The notes under the pieces were generated by a model. It was given only the letters and a program-made list of their open reading frames with translations, was not told the DNA's origin and did not search any database. A program made the position numbers and the translations under genes. Below, in pieces: positions 1 to 9,992 of a stretch of 64,000 nucleotides of DNA. This DNA is from Betaproteobacteria bacterium (GTDB taxonomy: Bacteria > Pseudomonadota > Gammaproteobacteria > Burkholderiales > SG8-39): NCBI GenBank assembly GCA_016713125.1, contig JADJPT010000015.1:1-64000 (forward strand), given 5' to 3'. How positions within the stretch are numbered: the stretch's first letter is position 1; the number at the start of each line of letters is the position of its first letter.

Positions 1-640
1 TGTTTTCGCGAAATGGCAACTGGTCGCACAGATTTGCTTGGCTTTTGCTTTTCGGGATGGTTATCGCGACACTTTATATTTTCGGAAAAGCAATGTTCAC
101 AGAAAGACTACAGTCCAACGTCGAGGCTTCTGTCGCGCCAAGCGAAGTGTTTGCCGGCTTCGATCTAAGGACATCAATGGGTTTTGATTACCGCTCCATT
201 CCCGCTAACGACAACCGCACACTCGTGCTTGCATCTTCTGCCCGGAGTCGCTTCCCCCTGGCACGCGTTCCGCCGTCGCCCTTGCCGCTTGTTGGAGGTG
301 ACATATATATCCGGGATACAGATGGGCAACTGGTTGAGGTTGATGCGGACTCACTTTGCTGCGCTTGCGCCCCACTCTTGGCACAAGGTTTTGCGTACTA
401 GACTCTGACTGTGCGAGGCGTGAACCATTTGATACTCCTCATGGCCATTCAATTGCGGTCCGGGATTTGTTGTGGTTTACAGGTACCGATTGGGTACGGG
501 AGCCAGCCCCTGCCGCACTCATCGAACTGTGCGATACCTCAAAACAACGGGTCGAATTCGATTTGGATGGATGTCAACAGATCCGCCTCATTCCTGACTC
601 AAATCTCGCGATTTCTTTAGGGGTAGAAGCCCGACCTTAA
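1..640 (+). CDS. 3' end of an unrecognised membrane-anchored protein (partial, frameshifted)
   Basis: The reading frame is open from the left window edge, so only the C-terminal part is present. The first ~40 codons encode one hydrophobic helix (around WLLLFGMVIATLYIFG), and the rest is soluble and rich in Arg, Asp and Pro. The frame beginning at base 3 runs to a stop at about 401; a second frame continues from about 360 to a stop at 638-640. The simplest reading is one gene with a one-base shift near 370-400. It converges with the minus-strand operon, whose last gene ends at 684, leaving a 43-base gap. I recognise no domain. The topology, one helix followed by a C-terminal soluble domain, is what can be stated; function is unknown. 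Confidence 0.45.
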
Positions 641-683
641 CGTAGCGGGTTTCTCCACCGGTGCTGGTCAGTCAACTGAACTA

Positions 684-2220
684 TCATCTGATCCGACCCG
701 CAACGATAGTCAGCATGGTGGCGAAATGAGAAATACCACAGGCAGTTCGTAGAACGGCCCGACGGCGAAGCTTCGAACCAGCGAAAACAATGTGCCGATC
801 CCTATGGCTAGATGCGCAAAGAGCGCGTCCTTTCTCAACAGCTCTCCTTTGCATGCCGCCAATGCCAATAGCACTGTGATCAGTACTGGAAGGCTGAAGA
901 AGTGGATTCTTAGGTTGCCGGCCGGTCCGTGGACTGGATTCATCTTCACCCAAGTTGGAAACTCTCTTCAATCCTGCCTGCCAAGCCAATTCCTCTAAAA
1001 GAAGGCGTGGCTTGTACAGGAGAAAAACTTCCGCTACATACTTCGGGTCCTTCCGGAGAAACTCCAAGAGCATTTCTTTGACCACCTTTGTCGTCCCCCC
1101 CATCCCAACGGCTCAAAAACAGGTTCGTAAAGCCTCTTTTCTGATAGACCAAGCGATCTAGTGCCTCCGTGTTCGCACGAAGATACGCGAACGCGTGTCG
1201 GTACACGGTCGAATCGTCTGGCAGCAGGTCGTATTTCTCCGGATGGCTCCGGGATGAAAGCCGAGGCCCCATGTAGACGTTATGCCAAACAACATGCGCC
1301 TGGGTACCGCTTTGGGACCGATACTGGGCATCGTAAGTTGCATCTTTATAGATTTTCCAGCCGCGACACTGGCTACCAATATCCCAAGCAGCGGTGCTTA
1401 CCTGTCGAAATCGCTGTTTCATCTCGAAGGTATGCCCAGAGTGCAGCGCAAGCGAGGAAGAAGCCAATCGCCCACACTTGCCAAATCGAGCTGGATCGAC
1501 CATTCAGTACGAACACTATCACTGCGGCTTGCGCGATCAGCAGCGGAACCTCAACTCTTGGACGATGGTTCTTACGAACAATCGCAAGAAGCCAGTGAAA
1601 CATGGAAACGCAGGAAATAGTCGGAAGAAACCTCGAGTCATGCACGACAGAAGTTACTCCTGAGTTCGGCAGAATCTGCACGACAAGCAGGTGTGCCGCG
1701 AAGAATGCGACCAGGAAGAACAAGGCTACGCAGTCTTCGTAGAAGCGGATCGTGAAGAACACGAATGCAGCTCCCAGCATCGCGAAGTACATACTGAACA
1801 ATGCTTCGATCTGAAAGCCGAAAATTCGGAAAGCAAGTGTCGTGAAATCCGAATACCCTTTGTCATCCCCCCAATCCCGTTCTGCGACTACTGGCCCATC
1901 GTCAAGGCGAAGAGACCTTGCCGCTTCAATTGCGCGATTAATCTGCCCGGCGTAGAGATCTTGCTTCCCGTTGAATCCGTTGTCAACCAGGGAATTGATC
2001 ACGGGGGTTAGTAGAAGATATCCCTCCGCTCCGTAAGTGAGTTTGGATATGGAGATGCCTATGGACATCTGGGCACGGGTAAAGGAATGCGGCGGCAGTG
2101 ACTGAGCCATCCCTAGGGAGCGCGCGTAAAAGTACGAGGTCCCGAGCAAGGCTAGGCTGTAAGAATCAATAAATAGGATCTAAAACGCGGACGCGTTGCG
2201 GGATCCAGAGAGCTCGTCAT
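684..2220 (-). CDS. polytopic membrane protein, last gene of the glycan operon (frameshifted)
   Basis: The start is the ATG at 2218-2220, 22 bases after the YfhO-like gene ends. The N-terminus (MTSSLDPATRPRFRS) leads into a first helix, but the frame shifts near 2165. Further shifts lie near 1400, 1090 and 950. Joining the pieces gives about 500 residues. There are several helices in the N-terminal half (FSMYFAMLGAAFVFFTI; CVALFFLVAFFAAHLLVVQIL; VPLLIAQAAVIVFVL), a soluble middle with WHNVYMGPRLSSRSHPEKYDLLPDDSTVYRH split over frames, and hydrophobic segments at the end. A loop with ERDWGDDKGYSDF follows the first helix. The hydrophobic profile and neighbours suggest a glycosyltransferase of the GT-C type or another glycan-handling protein, but no catalytic motif is certain. 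It is the distal gene of the operon. Confidence 0.5.
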
Positions 2221-2242
2221 GGTGTGCCCATCTCCGACGCCT

Positions 2243-5200
2243 TCATCTCCCCTGCACCCCGTCGCGTGATTTTCGGAAGCGTAACCAATACCCGCAGGAT
2301 CCAGCCAACGCCAAGCCCCCCGCCGGAAACAACCAAATCCAAAATTGGCTAATCAACGGGACAAACTTCAGTTCAACCTTCTCGACTCCCGAGGCAACGC
2401 GCAGCCCTATCATCGAATCGTTCACGGGCAGCAGCTCCAATTTTCCTTTCCCGGAAAATGCCTGCCAACGAGGATGGTATGACTCCGTTAATCACGAGAA
2501 AACGTTCATGCGGAACAGGCGAAAAGCTCAGTTCTATCCTGTCACCAAGATATCGCGCATCAATGCGCCCTTCTGCAACAAAGCTTTCACTCTCCGAGAA
2601 GCCTGCAACCGCACTTACCTTGCGAATGTCGTTCCCGAACTGCAGCAATGTTAGATCCCCCGCATACCCGGAGGCGCCCGACACGAGTATGGTGTTCGAA
2701 TGCAAGGAATAGGGCTGTCGGTCGCGCTTCTGCAGTCTTATCCGCACTGAATCCCCGGAGGCTAACCCAGCGAATCGAGCCGTGCCTGCCAATTCGGGGA
2801 TCGTTCCCAGCACTCTAAAATCCCCCATAGCCCCGATCTGAGCTTGCACCTCCAAGAGTCCCTGTTCAGGGTCGGCTCCCACTCAACGACAATGTCGGAA
2901 TCCGAAGATCGGTAAGCCCGCAACAGAGCCGGAACTTCACGTGGGTTCTCAGGGATATCTACCCGCAATGGTGGAGTCAAATACTCTTCTTGAGTTTCAT
3001 ACGCTACATGTTTCAGCCGAATATCATAGGATTTTCCCGGAACGAGCCCTCCTAGGGGATACTCCTGCAGCGGCCTCCGGCATCCTGACATTTGTGGCTT
3101 CTTTATAGTTGTTCGTTCCGACTTCGCGAGTTTCGACGATTACGGTTGCAGACGTCCAGCGAAGCCACCATGAAACTCCAACCCATCCTGGATTCGATAG
3201 CGTCGCGCTCAAACCTGCAATCGGTGGTAGCGCACTTGCTTTCGGAACGACTCTTTCAACAAAGAACTGGCGAGGAAGTGGTTGAACAGGATTCTCTAGC
3301 AGAAAGCCACTACAGTCAGGTTTGTCTTCGGCCCGAAGCTCAGAGAACTTTCGCCCGAAATAGAGATCGGCGTCCAAGCGGATTGCGTACTTAACGTTCA
3401 GATTGGCAAGCAAGCGCCACGGTATTTCTCCCTCTTGCCCAAAACGCAGCGAACGCAAGCTAATCGACTCCATTGGTAAGGCAGTCCGGCAACACTTGCG
3501 TATAGCACTGGATAGCCGTCCATCAACCTCAAACCCCAGAGGTGCGAGATGTGCGCGGCAGGCTGCTCTGGAAATTTCCCTGCATCTGCGATAAGAATGG
3601 ACCGATAGTTTTCATTCTGGGTACAGTTCCGGAGCGCTGATACCTGCTCAACGGAAGGAACCCGTATCCCTCCGCCAGGCGGATTAAAATAGTTTCCGGA
3701 CCGGAACGGCAGATCCGCGGTACGCGTTTGTTCGCCAAAGAGCTTCATCCGACCAAACTGTACTGACTCTAAAACAATAAACGCGCATAGCGTTAGGCCT
3801 GCTAACTCCGCCAAACCCCACAAACTTCGCGCGCCTAGCAAGTGCTAGGCAGGCAACTACGGCCATCGCAGTCATCACAACATGGAAGGCCTGTGTAGGG
3901 CTGACACGCATCCAATGCACATTTCTCGGATTCCAGTGCCTAACTTGCAATACTCCCTCTACGCCTAGCCTTCCGACCTCGATAAGGATTGCCGCGGCAA
4001 ATACTGAGAGAGTTAACCTTAGTAACCACCCCGCGAAGTCGTGATGGATAGCTTCTTCTGCTGGAAGTATTGACTTCAGACTTAAGGCGACCAAAACTGA
4101 GAATGGCAACAACGCGGAGATCGTCAGTCTCGAATGAATGAAACTGACGCCAAAGAACATTCGGTGAAACAATTCGCCTGCCTTAGAGTTAAGGATGACG
4201 ACGAGTACGACGCAAACAATACAGACGGAAAACCACAGTTCGTATTGGTCATCTAGATGTACCGGGGTCAACGTGCCTCGTCGTAGCCGCGCATGCCATG
4301 CATGCCATGCGAAATATGCGACGAAGAAGGCCAGGATCCCATAGTGAAGATACTTGTCTTCGACTACATTCCACAAAACCGCATAAATTGCGGCTGTTAA
4401 CAACGTGATCAGACCTGCTCCTATCCTTATCGGGAGCAGGCACAACGCCACAACCACCAATATCGTGGCTGCCGAGGACGAGAAGATCCGAAGCCCTTCA
4501 TGTATATTGAACCCTCGGTTGCCAATGAGCGCGATCTCCTCCGGGTAGCGGCCGAAGATTCCATCGGACAGCATCCGCAGGATCTCAATTGGATTGGTCC
4601 CCTGAATAAATCGCAACCGTGAGAAAAGATTGAAGTCGTCTGCGACGCTAGCCACGCGTGGAAATGCAACAAGCATTGCAATGAGCGCGGCCGCGGCGAA
4701 CAGCAAGATAGGGGCAAATTTTCCCAAGACAGCAGAGCGGAAGACCACGTATGCGCCCAACAGCATGAATACGTACGCAACCTCCTGGAGGAAGGTGAAC
4801 CAAAGCATCCCCGCCATCACAGCGGTCAAGCCCGCAAACGAGATTGTGGAGCTGCCGGGCTGCCCGAGTCTTCTTACTGCAAGCATGGCCCAAGGCGCCA
4901 GAACCAGGGTCAGGAACGCTGAGTCACCCTGTCCGATGCGAGTCAGTGAAAAGGATGAATACGCATAGGCGCAACTGCCAACAATCGACGAAAGAGTGTG
5001 CCCGGATATATCGAGGAGCAGGCGAAAGGCACCAAGCACTGCCAGAAAGAAAAGCGTGGCAGCCATTGCTCCAGCAGCGTAGTAGAACAATCGCTGTGGC
5101 AGCATAGAATATGCGAGCGTATCCGGATTGAAACCAGGGTACATCAGTACGCGGCCCCAAAATTGAACCCCAGATTCAACCAGTTCCAGTTCGGTACATA

Positions 5201-5374
5201 ACCGTGTGCTGAGAAGGAGCGGAGTTCATCTAGCTTAGCGAAGTTCAGAAAGGCATTTAGACGGTCTGCGTCCCCGACGAAAGTCACTTCGCCCGACAGA
5301 TGATCATAGAAAGTGAAGAGCACGCATGCGAAGAGAATCGAAATTGCGTACCGGGAAGTGTAATTTTTACGCAT
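2243..5374 (-). CDS. YfhO-like membrane protein with fibronectin-III-like segments, copy 1 (frameshifted)
   Basis: About 1040 residues if the shifts near 5150, 3760, 3440, 3060, 2830 and 2400 are repaired. The start is the ATG at 5372-5374 (MRKNYTSRYAISILF), eight bases after the upstream gene's likely stop. Order of parts: an N-terminal helix, the periplasmic motif VGDADRLNAFLN, about ten transmembrane helices (5140-3800), a soluble segment with SGNYFNP and DGYP (3750-3450), Fn3-like strands (3230-2870), then RFLVINGVI and a final helix (FWIWLFPAGGLALAG). YfhO-family proteins are multi-pass membrane proteins linked to extracytoplasmic glycosylation. A paralogue lies at 9989-13140 in the same operon and aligns along most of its length. 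An acceptor or donor cannot be read from the sequence. Confidence 0.65.
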
Positions 5375-5381
5375 CTTCGAC

Positions 5382-8092
5382 TTAACGCGTGGCGGACCAG
5401 ATGCGCACAGCCCAGGCGAAAGCGCACCATCTCCCGCCAGTTGCACCCGCACATACCGACCTCGCGTGCCGGAAACGCCAATAGGGCGGTTGCGTGGCCA
5501 GTCACCATCAACAAAGTAGCTTCTGCTACCGTACGTGAACGGATCCACCGATTCCCTCTGGAAGGGCTTTTCCGATATGACGATGGCAAGATGCTGCACG
5601 CCATACGGAGGCGGCGGCGTTGCCCGATCAACTTGAATAGCCGTCAAATCGAACTCTTGTCCCAAATCAATCTGCCACCAAGGCTCTCTCTCCCAGCCTG
5701 TTAGCGCGTACCTGCTAGAGCTATCCATTCCGTCGTTGCTTCGTGCACCCTCCAAGAGCGTTTCCGGACCAAAACGCCCACTGCCATCTCCGTTGGACGA
5801 CTGCTGCACTGTCATGCTCGAATCCAACACCACACGCCGCTGCAAGCTGTCCGCACTTGCCTCAATCGGAGCGGAAGAGCGAAGTAATTCGAGGTCACAA
5901 GGAACTTCCTCTCTACCGCCGCCAAGATCCTTGTCTAGTCGGGTGCCGACCTGGATTGCACCTAAAGAGCCACTGCGGACAGAGTACCCATTCAAGTCTG
6001 ACACCAACTTGATGCCGGCACGCCGCAAAGCGCTTCGGATATGCGCAGTACATACATGGTTAAAAGCTGTTCCCTCTCGAACTTGCCGAACACTGCGCAC
6101 CATTCCGCCTAGAGCTGCCGCAGGAAAGCGATACACCCCGACCTCACCAAATTGAGCCAACCATTCCGCGCCTTCCAATAATATTCTTCGACCAAAGTGC
6201 CCCCAGCGAGCCTCCTCTACGGGACCCCAGACTACCGTGTCGAATCCGGCGGCACGCGCCAGAGAAAGCCATTGACGGTTGATGTGGCCAATCTCCACTG
6301 CGCCCATTGAACTAGACCCTTGCAAGAGAGCCACAGCTTCACCAGAAACGCGCTGATGGGCCAACACTGCAAGCTTTGGAACTAGAGCCGTAGCCACCTC
6401 GTTGACTATCGGCAGGACCAATCCCTCGCCGGACGATGCAATCACACCCTTCGGTCGCAAAGTGGCGATGTATCTATTTGTATCGAAATAGTCCTTCCAA
6501 GCAATATCTTGCGCGATAACTGTGCGAGCCTCCGAAGTGTAAGAATGTACGAAGCGCAAATCGAGTAGAAGCATCATCAAAAACGCGACTATTGCGAACC
6601 TCATACTCAGAAACCAGTGCTGCTGCTTCGCAAGCATGAGTAATATGGATCCACTCACCAACGCCATACCGGAAACCATGACCATGGACGCATGACGACG
6701 CAGCTCCGGGTCCGTAATCATCAGATTCCAACTCAGAAAGACTATTGTCGTGGTCGCTATGCCGGTGTCGACCCATTCTCGGACCCATAGTACGGCTCTA
6801 TGTCTAAGCGTTCGAAACCAAGGTACCAGAAGTAAAACGAAGGCAAGGCCCAGTACGCCTGCGCAATGCGGCAAAGCTAACGGCATCAGCCGCAACGGCA
6901 TAGCGATGCCGTCAACCCAGAGGACCTTTGAGGCTAACCGCACCCGTTCTGCCAAAAAGTTCCTGAGGAGGATATCCGATGACGACCCAATGAAGTCCAA
7001 ACGAAATCAACAGAACACTCGCCATAGCCGCGATCCGACCCAGGGCAATAGTCCGCTCGTTCAATCCCCGGACGAACGCATCGGCTACGACGTAGGCAGG
7101 TACGGCAAAGGCCGCAAGTACTGGTGACGCGACAAAGGCAGATACAGCCAGCACACACCCCATGCGGGCAGCATTCCTGAGTACCGCTGCCTAGGCCTAG
7201 ACTGCCGAAGGTATACAGCGCCAAAAAATAGAACTAGAAAAAGCGAATGTTGCGGAGCCGTGAGCGCTAGGAGCTTAAGTGAGAAGTACTGGAAGAATTG
7301 CGGCACATCTGAAGACCATCCCATCGCCAGCCGCTGCAGGAATGCATAAGACTTCGAGTCGTCAACACGCCCTTCAAGTAATACTAGTGCCGCGAAGAGA
7401 AGTAAGGGTACGAGTGTGACGGACCTCTTACCGGAAATTTCAAGCGCGATTGAAATTACCAGGAAGTACAGAGCCCACCCAAGCGCGATGACTAAGCCCC
7501 CGACTTGGTAGTACCGAAGCGCGGAGTCGCTGAGTATGGCCGTCATGGTTGCGGCACCTCTATACCAAAGCAGTTGGTAAAGAAAGGTTCCGTCAGGCAA
7601 GAACAGGGTGTTCTCTCCTCGTGCTATGGCGGCAGTAACGTTGGTATTTCTCTGGGGGTCTAGCTGCATAGGACTCACTACGTGTGGAGGCCTAGTGTCG
7701 AGGCCCCAAGACTGCTCACCGTAGATCCACACGCAAGCAACGATGGCTGCCAAACCTAGAAATGCCGAAAGGCCCACAAGACCCCATGAACTGGCTTGGC
7801 AATTGTCGCGGCGAAGATTCGTCTCGACGAATTCGTCCCTGATCGTAGAACAGACGATACATGCGAGCACAAGCGAAGCGAACCATGTCCAAGCGGATGG
7901 AGTCGCGATACGGCCAAGCGCCCCGGCCGCAACGAAGAACACCGCGATAGATACCAGTACCAGCATGAGAAACGCCGCTGGATCGGAGACACGCCTTCTT
8001 ACAGATCGAAGTGTCGCCAGCGCTGCGGGAAGCAGAATGGTAAACAGGCCAACCAAAAGCCCTTCTAAAATGTCAGCTATCGGATGGATCAT
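5382..8092 (-). CDS. polytopic membrane protein with C-terminal F5/8C (discoidin)-like domain (frameshifted)
   Basis: The likely start is the ATG at 8090-8092 (MIHPIADILEGLLVGLF), right after the small membrane protein ends at 8101. Joining frames across shifts near 7130, 6980 and 5410 gives about 900 residues. The first two thirds carry at least ten hydrophobic helices plus a loop with WGLDTRPPHVVSPMQLDPQ (split here for length: WGLDTRPP, VSPMQLDP). The last ~170 residues are soluble and contain YALTGWEREPWWQIDLGQ, then IQVDRATPPPPYG and GRYVRVQLAG. That pattern is typical of the carbohydrate-binding F5/8 type C domain. The best end is the stop at 5382-5384, reached after a shift near 5410 (…VRIWSATR). 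The architecture suggests a GT-C-type glycosyltransferase or glycan ligase with its own sugar-binding module; the reaction is inferred only from architecture. Confidence 0.6.
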
Positions 8093-8100
8093 CTCGTGCT

Positions 8101-8659
8101 CTACGCAGCAAGCCTGCGCCATCCCGGCGCCGGCCTATCCCCCATACCGAGTACCAGCCAACGCTTGACTCTCGCCATCTTTGCGCCGACTGAAGTGCCT
8201 CTCTTCGATAGAAAGTACTCCACTCTGTCAGAGGATTTCAGATATCCGTTTCTTCGCATAGTTTCAAGTCGGTCATGAATGAATTCTGGCGAAGTAAATC
8301 GATGTACTACTCGATCGATGGGCATCCGTCCGCCGTGCGAAAGAACGAGCGCCAATGTTTCCACTGAAAGTGATGTATTTAGGGTGTAGTAGAACGGCAT
8401 ATACAGTATGAAGAGGCATGCTAGATTCATGAGGCCCGCAAGCGCCGAGAGCACACCGGTCGATCCTAGTAGGATCATCGATTCTGGATACAGAAGCGCC
8501 AGCCCGGCAACACACATGAGATGGGCAAGGACTGCGAACCCAAACAGTTGGATAAGGGTCTTTGATCTATCCTTCTGAGGCTGAAGGTGAAAAGCCACTA
8601 GTTGCGCCGCCAAAGAAGGCGCAGAACCATATGCCGCTGACGAGGATACCGAGGAGCAT
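8101..8659 (-). CDS. small membrane protein with C-terminal winged-helix-like region, copy B (frameshifted)
   Basis: The ATG at 8657-8659 starts a helix (MLLGILVSGIWFCAFFGGA); a shift near 8620 then joins it to AQLVAFHLQPQ and two more hydrophobic segments (FGFAVLAHLMCVAGLALLYPES and MNLACLFILYMPFYY). After the last helix comes a soluble C-terminus: VETLALVLSHGGRMPIDRVV, FIHDRLETMRRNGYLKSSD, YFLSKRG, AKMARVKRWLVLG. This reads like a winged helix (recognition helix then a beta wing) on the cytoplasmic side. About 185 residues in total. It resembles the upstream gene at 8665-9207, so the pair is probably a tandem duplication. I do not recognise a named family. The position between a GT2 transferase and GT-C-like proteins suggests an accessory or regulatory role in glycan transfer. 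Confidence 0.45.
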
Positions 8660-8664
8660 GGTTA

Positions 8665-9207
8665 CTAGAGCTCCCTGGTAAGCGAAAGTGAATAGATCGA
8701 ACGCAATCGTTTCACCAAACGAGCATTTCGGAAGCCCTTGGACGTCAGCACAAAGTCCGCGCCATCACGGGACATCAATCCGAGACGCTCGACATCGGCT
8801 AGGCGCTTGAGTACATCCATTGAATTCCCCTGCCAGCTCCATAACTAGCTTCTATTGAGGCGATATTCACGACCATTCTTTGACTCGAGAGCATCTGAGA
8901 ATCCGAAGAGACAAGCCTCGATCCGCGAGGTTATAGAGAGTTGCAACCACCCACCGAATACCGATGCGGAAAATGTGAATACTGCGAAACCCCAGTCCAG
9001 CACAGGGTTTCGTTCGATTAGGCTCTCCGGAAGTATCCAAAAGTCAGCTGGTACATACGCGAGCAGCAATAGAAGAACTGGTAACGATCCGAAATAGACA
9101 ACTAGCATAAATGCTGCGCGGCGCTCGAAGCGCTTGCGTCTAAACATCAGTAGTACAAATACTGCGTAAAGTAGCGACACAATCGCAGCGACAAGCATGC
9201 CTCTCAC
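8665..9207 (-). CDS. small membrane protein with C-terminal winged-helix-like region, copy A (in-frame TAG)
   Basis: A GTG start at 9205-9207 overlaps the GT2 stop as GTGA. Three helices follow (MLVAAIVSLLYAVFVLLMF; FMLVVYFGSLPVLLLLLAYV; WGFAVFTFSASVFGGWLQL). A TAG at 8845-8847 interrupts the frame, but the same frame continues past it with LWSWQGNSMDVLKRLADVER, GLMSRDGADFVLTSKGFRNA and RLVKRLRS to a stop at 8665-8667. That tail matches the winged-helix-like C-terminus of the neighbouring copy B (LETMRRNGYLKSSDRVEYFLSK). So the stop falls inside the conserved protein and is more likely a point mutation or error than the true end. Function is unknown. Confidence 0.45.
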
Positions 9208-9992
9208 AGCGAAGGCCCTAGTTTCCGCGACCGAGGAGCTACTACGCGCACCCCCTGAGGCCTCGTACCATATATTTTCCGCACGCGTATCTCCCAATAG
9301 CAGCGGGCAATCGTACTAAAAACGCTAGCGATATTCTTCGTTGTAATCGCTTTAGAGATACCGCCCTCTAGTTCTTGAATGGGCAATCCAATCTCGGTAT
9401 AGCTCATACCCCTGAATATCGAGTGCAGTAAGGCCTCCGCAGCGAATCCGAAGCCGAAAGTCTTGACTGGCTTAGTCTTGAGGTAAACGACTGGATAGAT
9501 GGTAAGCCCGTTGAAGTAGCGCAATCTAAGACCGTAAAGCATGTTCAGGATCTTCGTGTATCCAGCCGAAACGAATCGTCTCGGTATGCCGCCACGGCGC
9601 GCCCAAGGATTCGTTGCGTAAGAGGTCACCACATCCGCTACCCCAAGGAAACAAAACAACTCCAAAAGCGACTCGTGTGGCCAAGAATTGTCACCGGGAA
9701 TGAACACAAAATAGTCTTTGGTGGCCGCCTCCACGGCAGACTGGTACGCTGCCCCAAGGCCACGTCGACGAGGATGGTGGATCACACGCACATCCTTTAG
9801 CTCTCTCGCCAAGCGATCTGCGATCTCTCCTGTCCGGTCCGTACTGCCATCATTAACGATAACTAGCTCTACGTCGGACAGCACCTTTCGGGACGCGCTT
9901 GAAATCGATTTCACAGCGAGTTCAATGTCCCTCTCCTCGTTCAGTGCCGGAACAAACACCGTCAATGACCGGCCCTTTGTTTCGAGTTTCAA
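9204..9992 (-). CDS. family 2 glycosyltransferase, DPM1/polyprenyl-phosphate sugar transferase-like
   Basis: 262 residues with no break. The N-terminal fold carries TVFVPALNEERDIELAV, then VELVIVNDGSTDRTGEIADR and RRRGLGAAYQSAVEAATKDY, all typical of GT2 enzymes that move a sugar from a nucleotide to polyprenyl phosphate. The usual acidic DxD-type site is represented by FIPGDNSW, a variant form. Later parts include FNGLTIYPVVYLK and GFGFAAEALLHSIFRG. No transmembrane helix follows, unlike GtrB, so the enzyme is probably peripheral. It begins with TTG overlapping the stop of the YfhO-like gene upstream (TTGA). With two YfhO-like and other polytopic proteins in the operon, the simple model is that it loads a lipid carrier with sugar that the membrane proteins then use outside the cytoplasm. 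Confidence 0.8.
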   Translation of the reverse strand: MKLETKGRSLTVFVPALNEERDIELAVKSISSASRKVLSDVELVIVNDGSTDRTGEIADRLARELKDVRVIHHPRRRGLGAAYQSAVEAATKDYFVFIPGDNSWPHESLLELFCFLGVADVVTSYATNPWARRGGIPRRFVSAGYTKILNMLYGLRLRYFNGLTIYPVVYLKTKPVKTFGFGFAAEALLHSIFRGMSYTEIGLPIQELEGGISKAITTKNIASVFSTIARCYWEIRVRKIYGTRPQGVRVVAPRSRKLGPSL

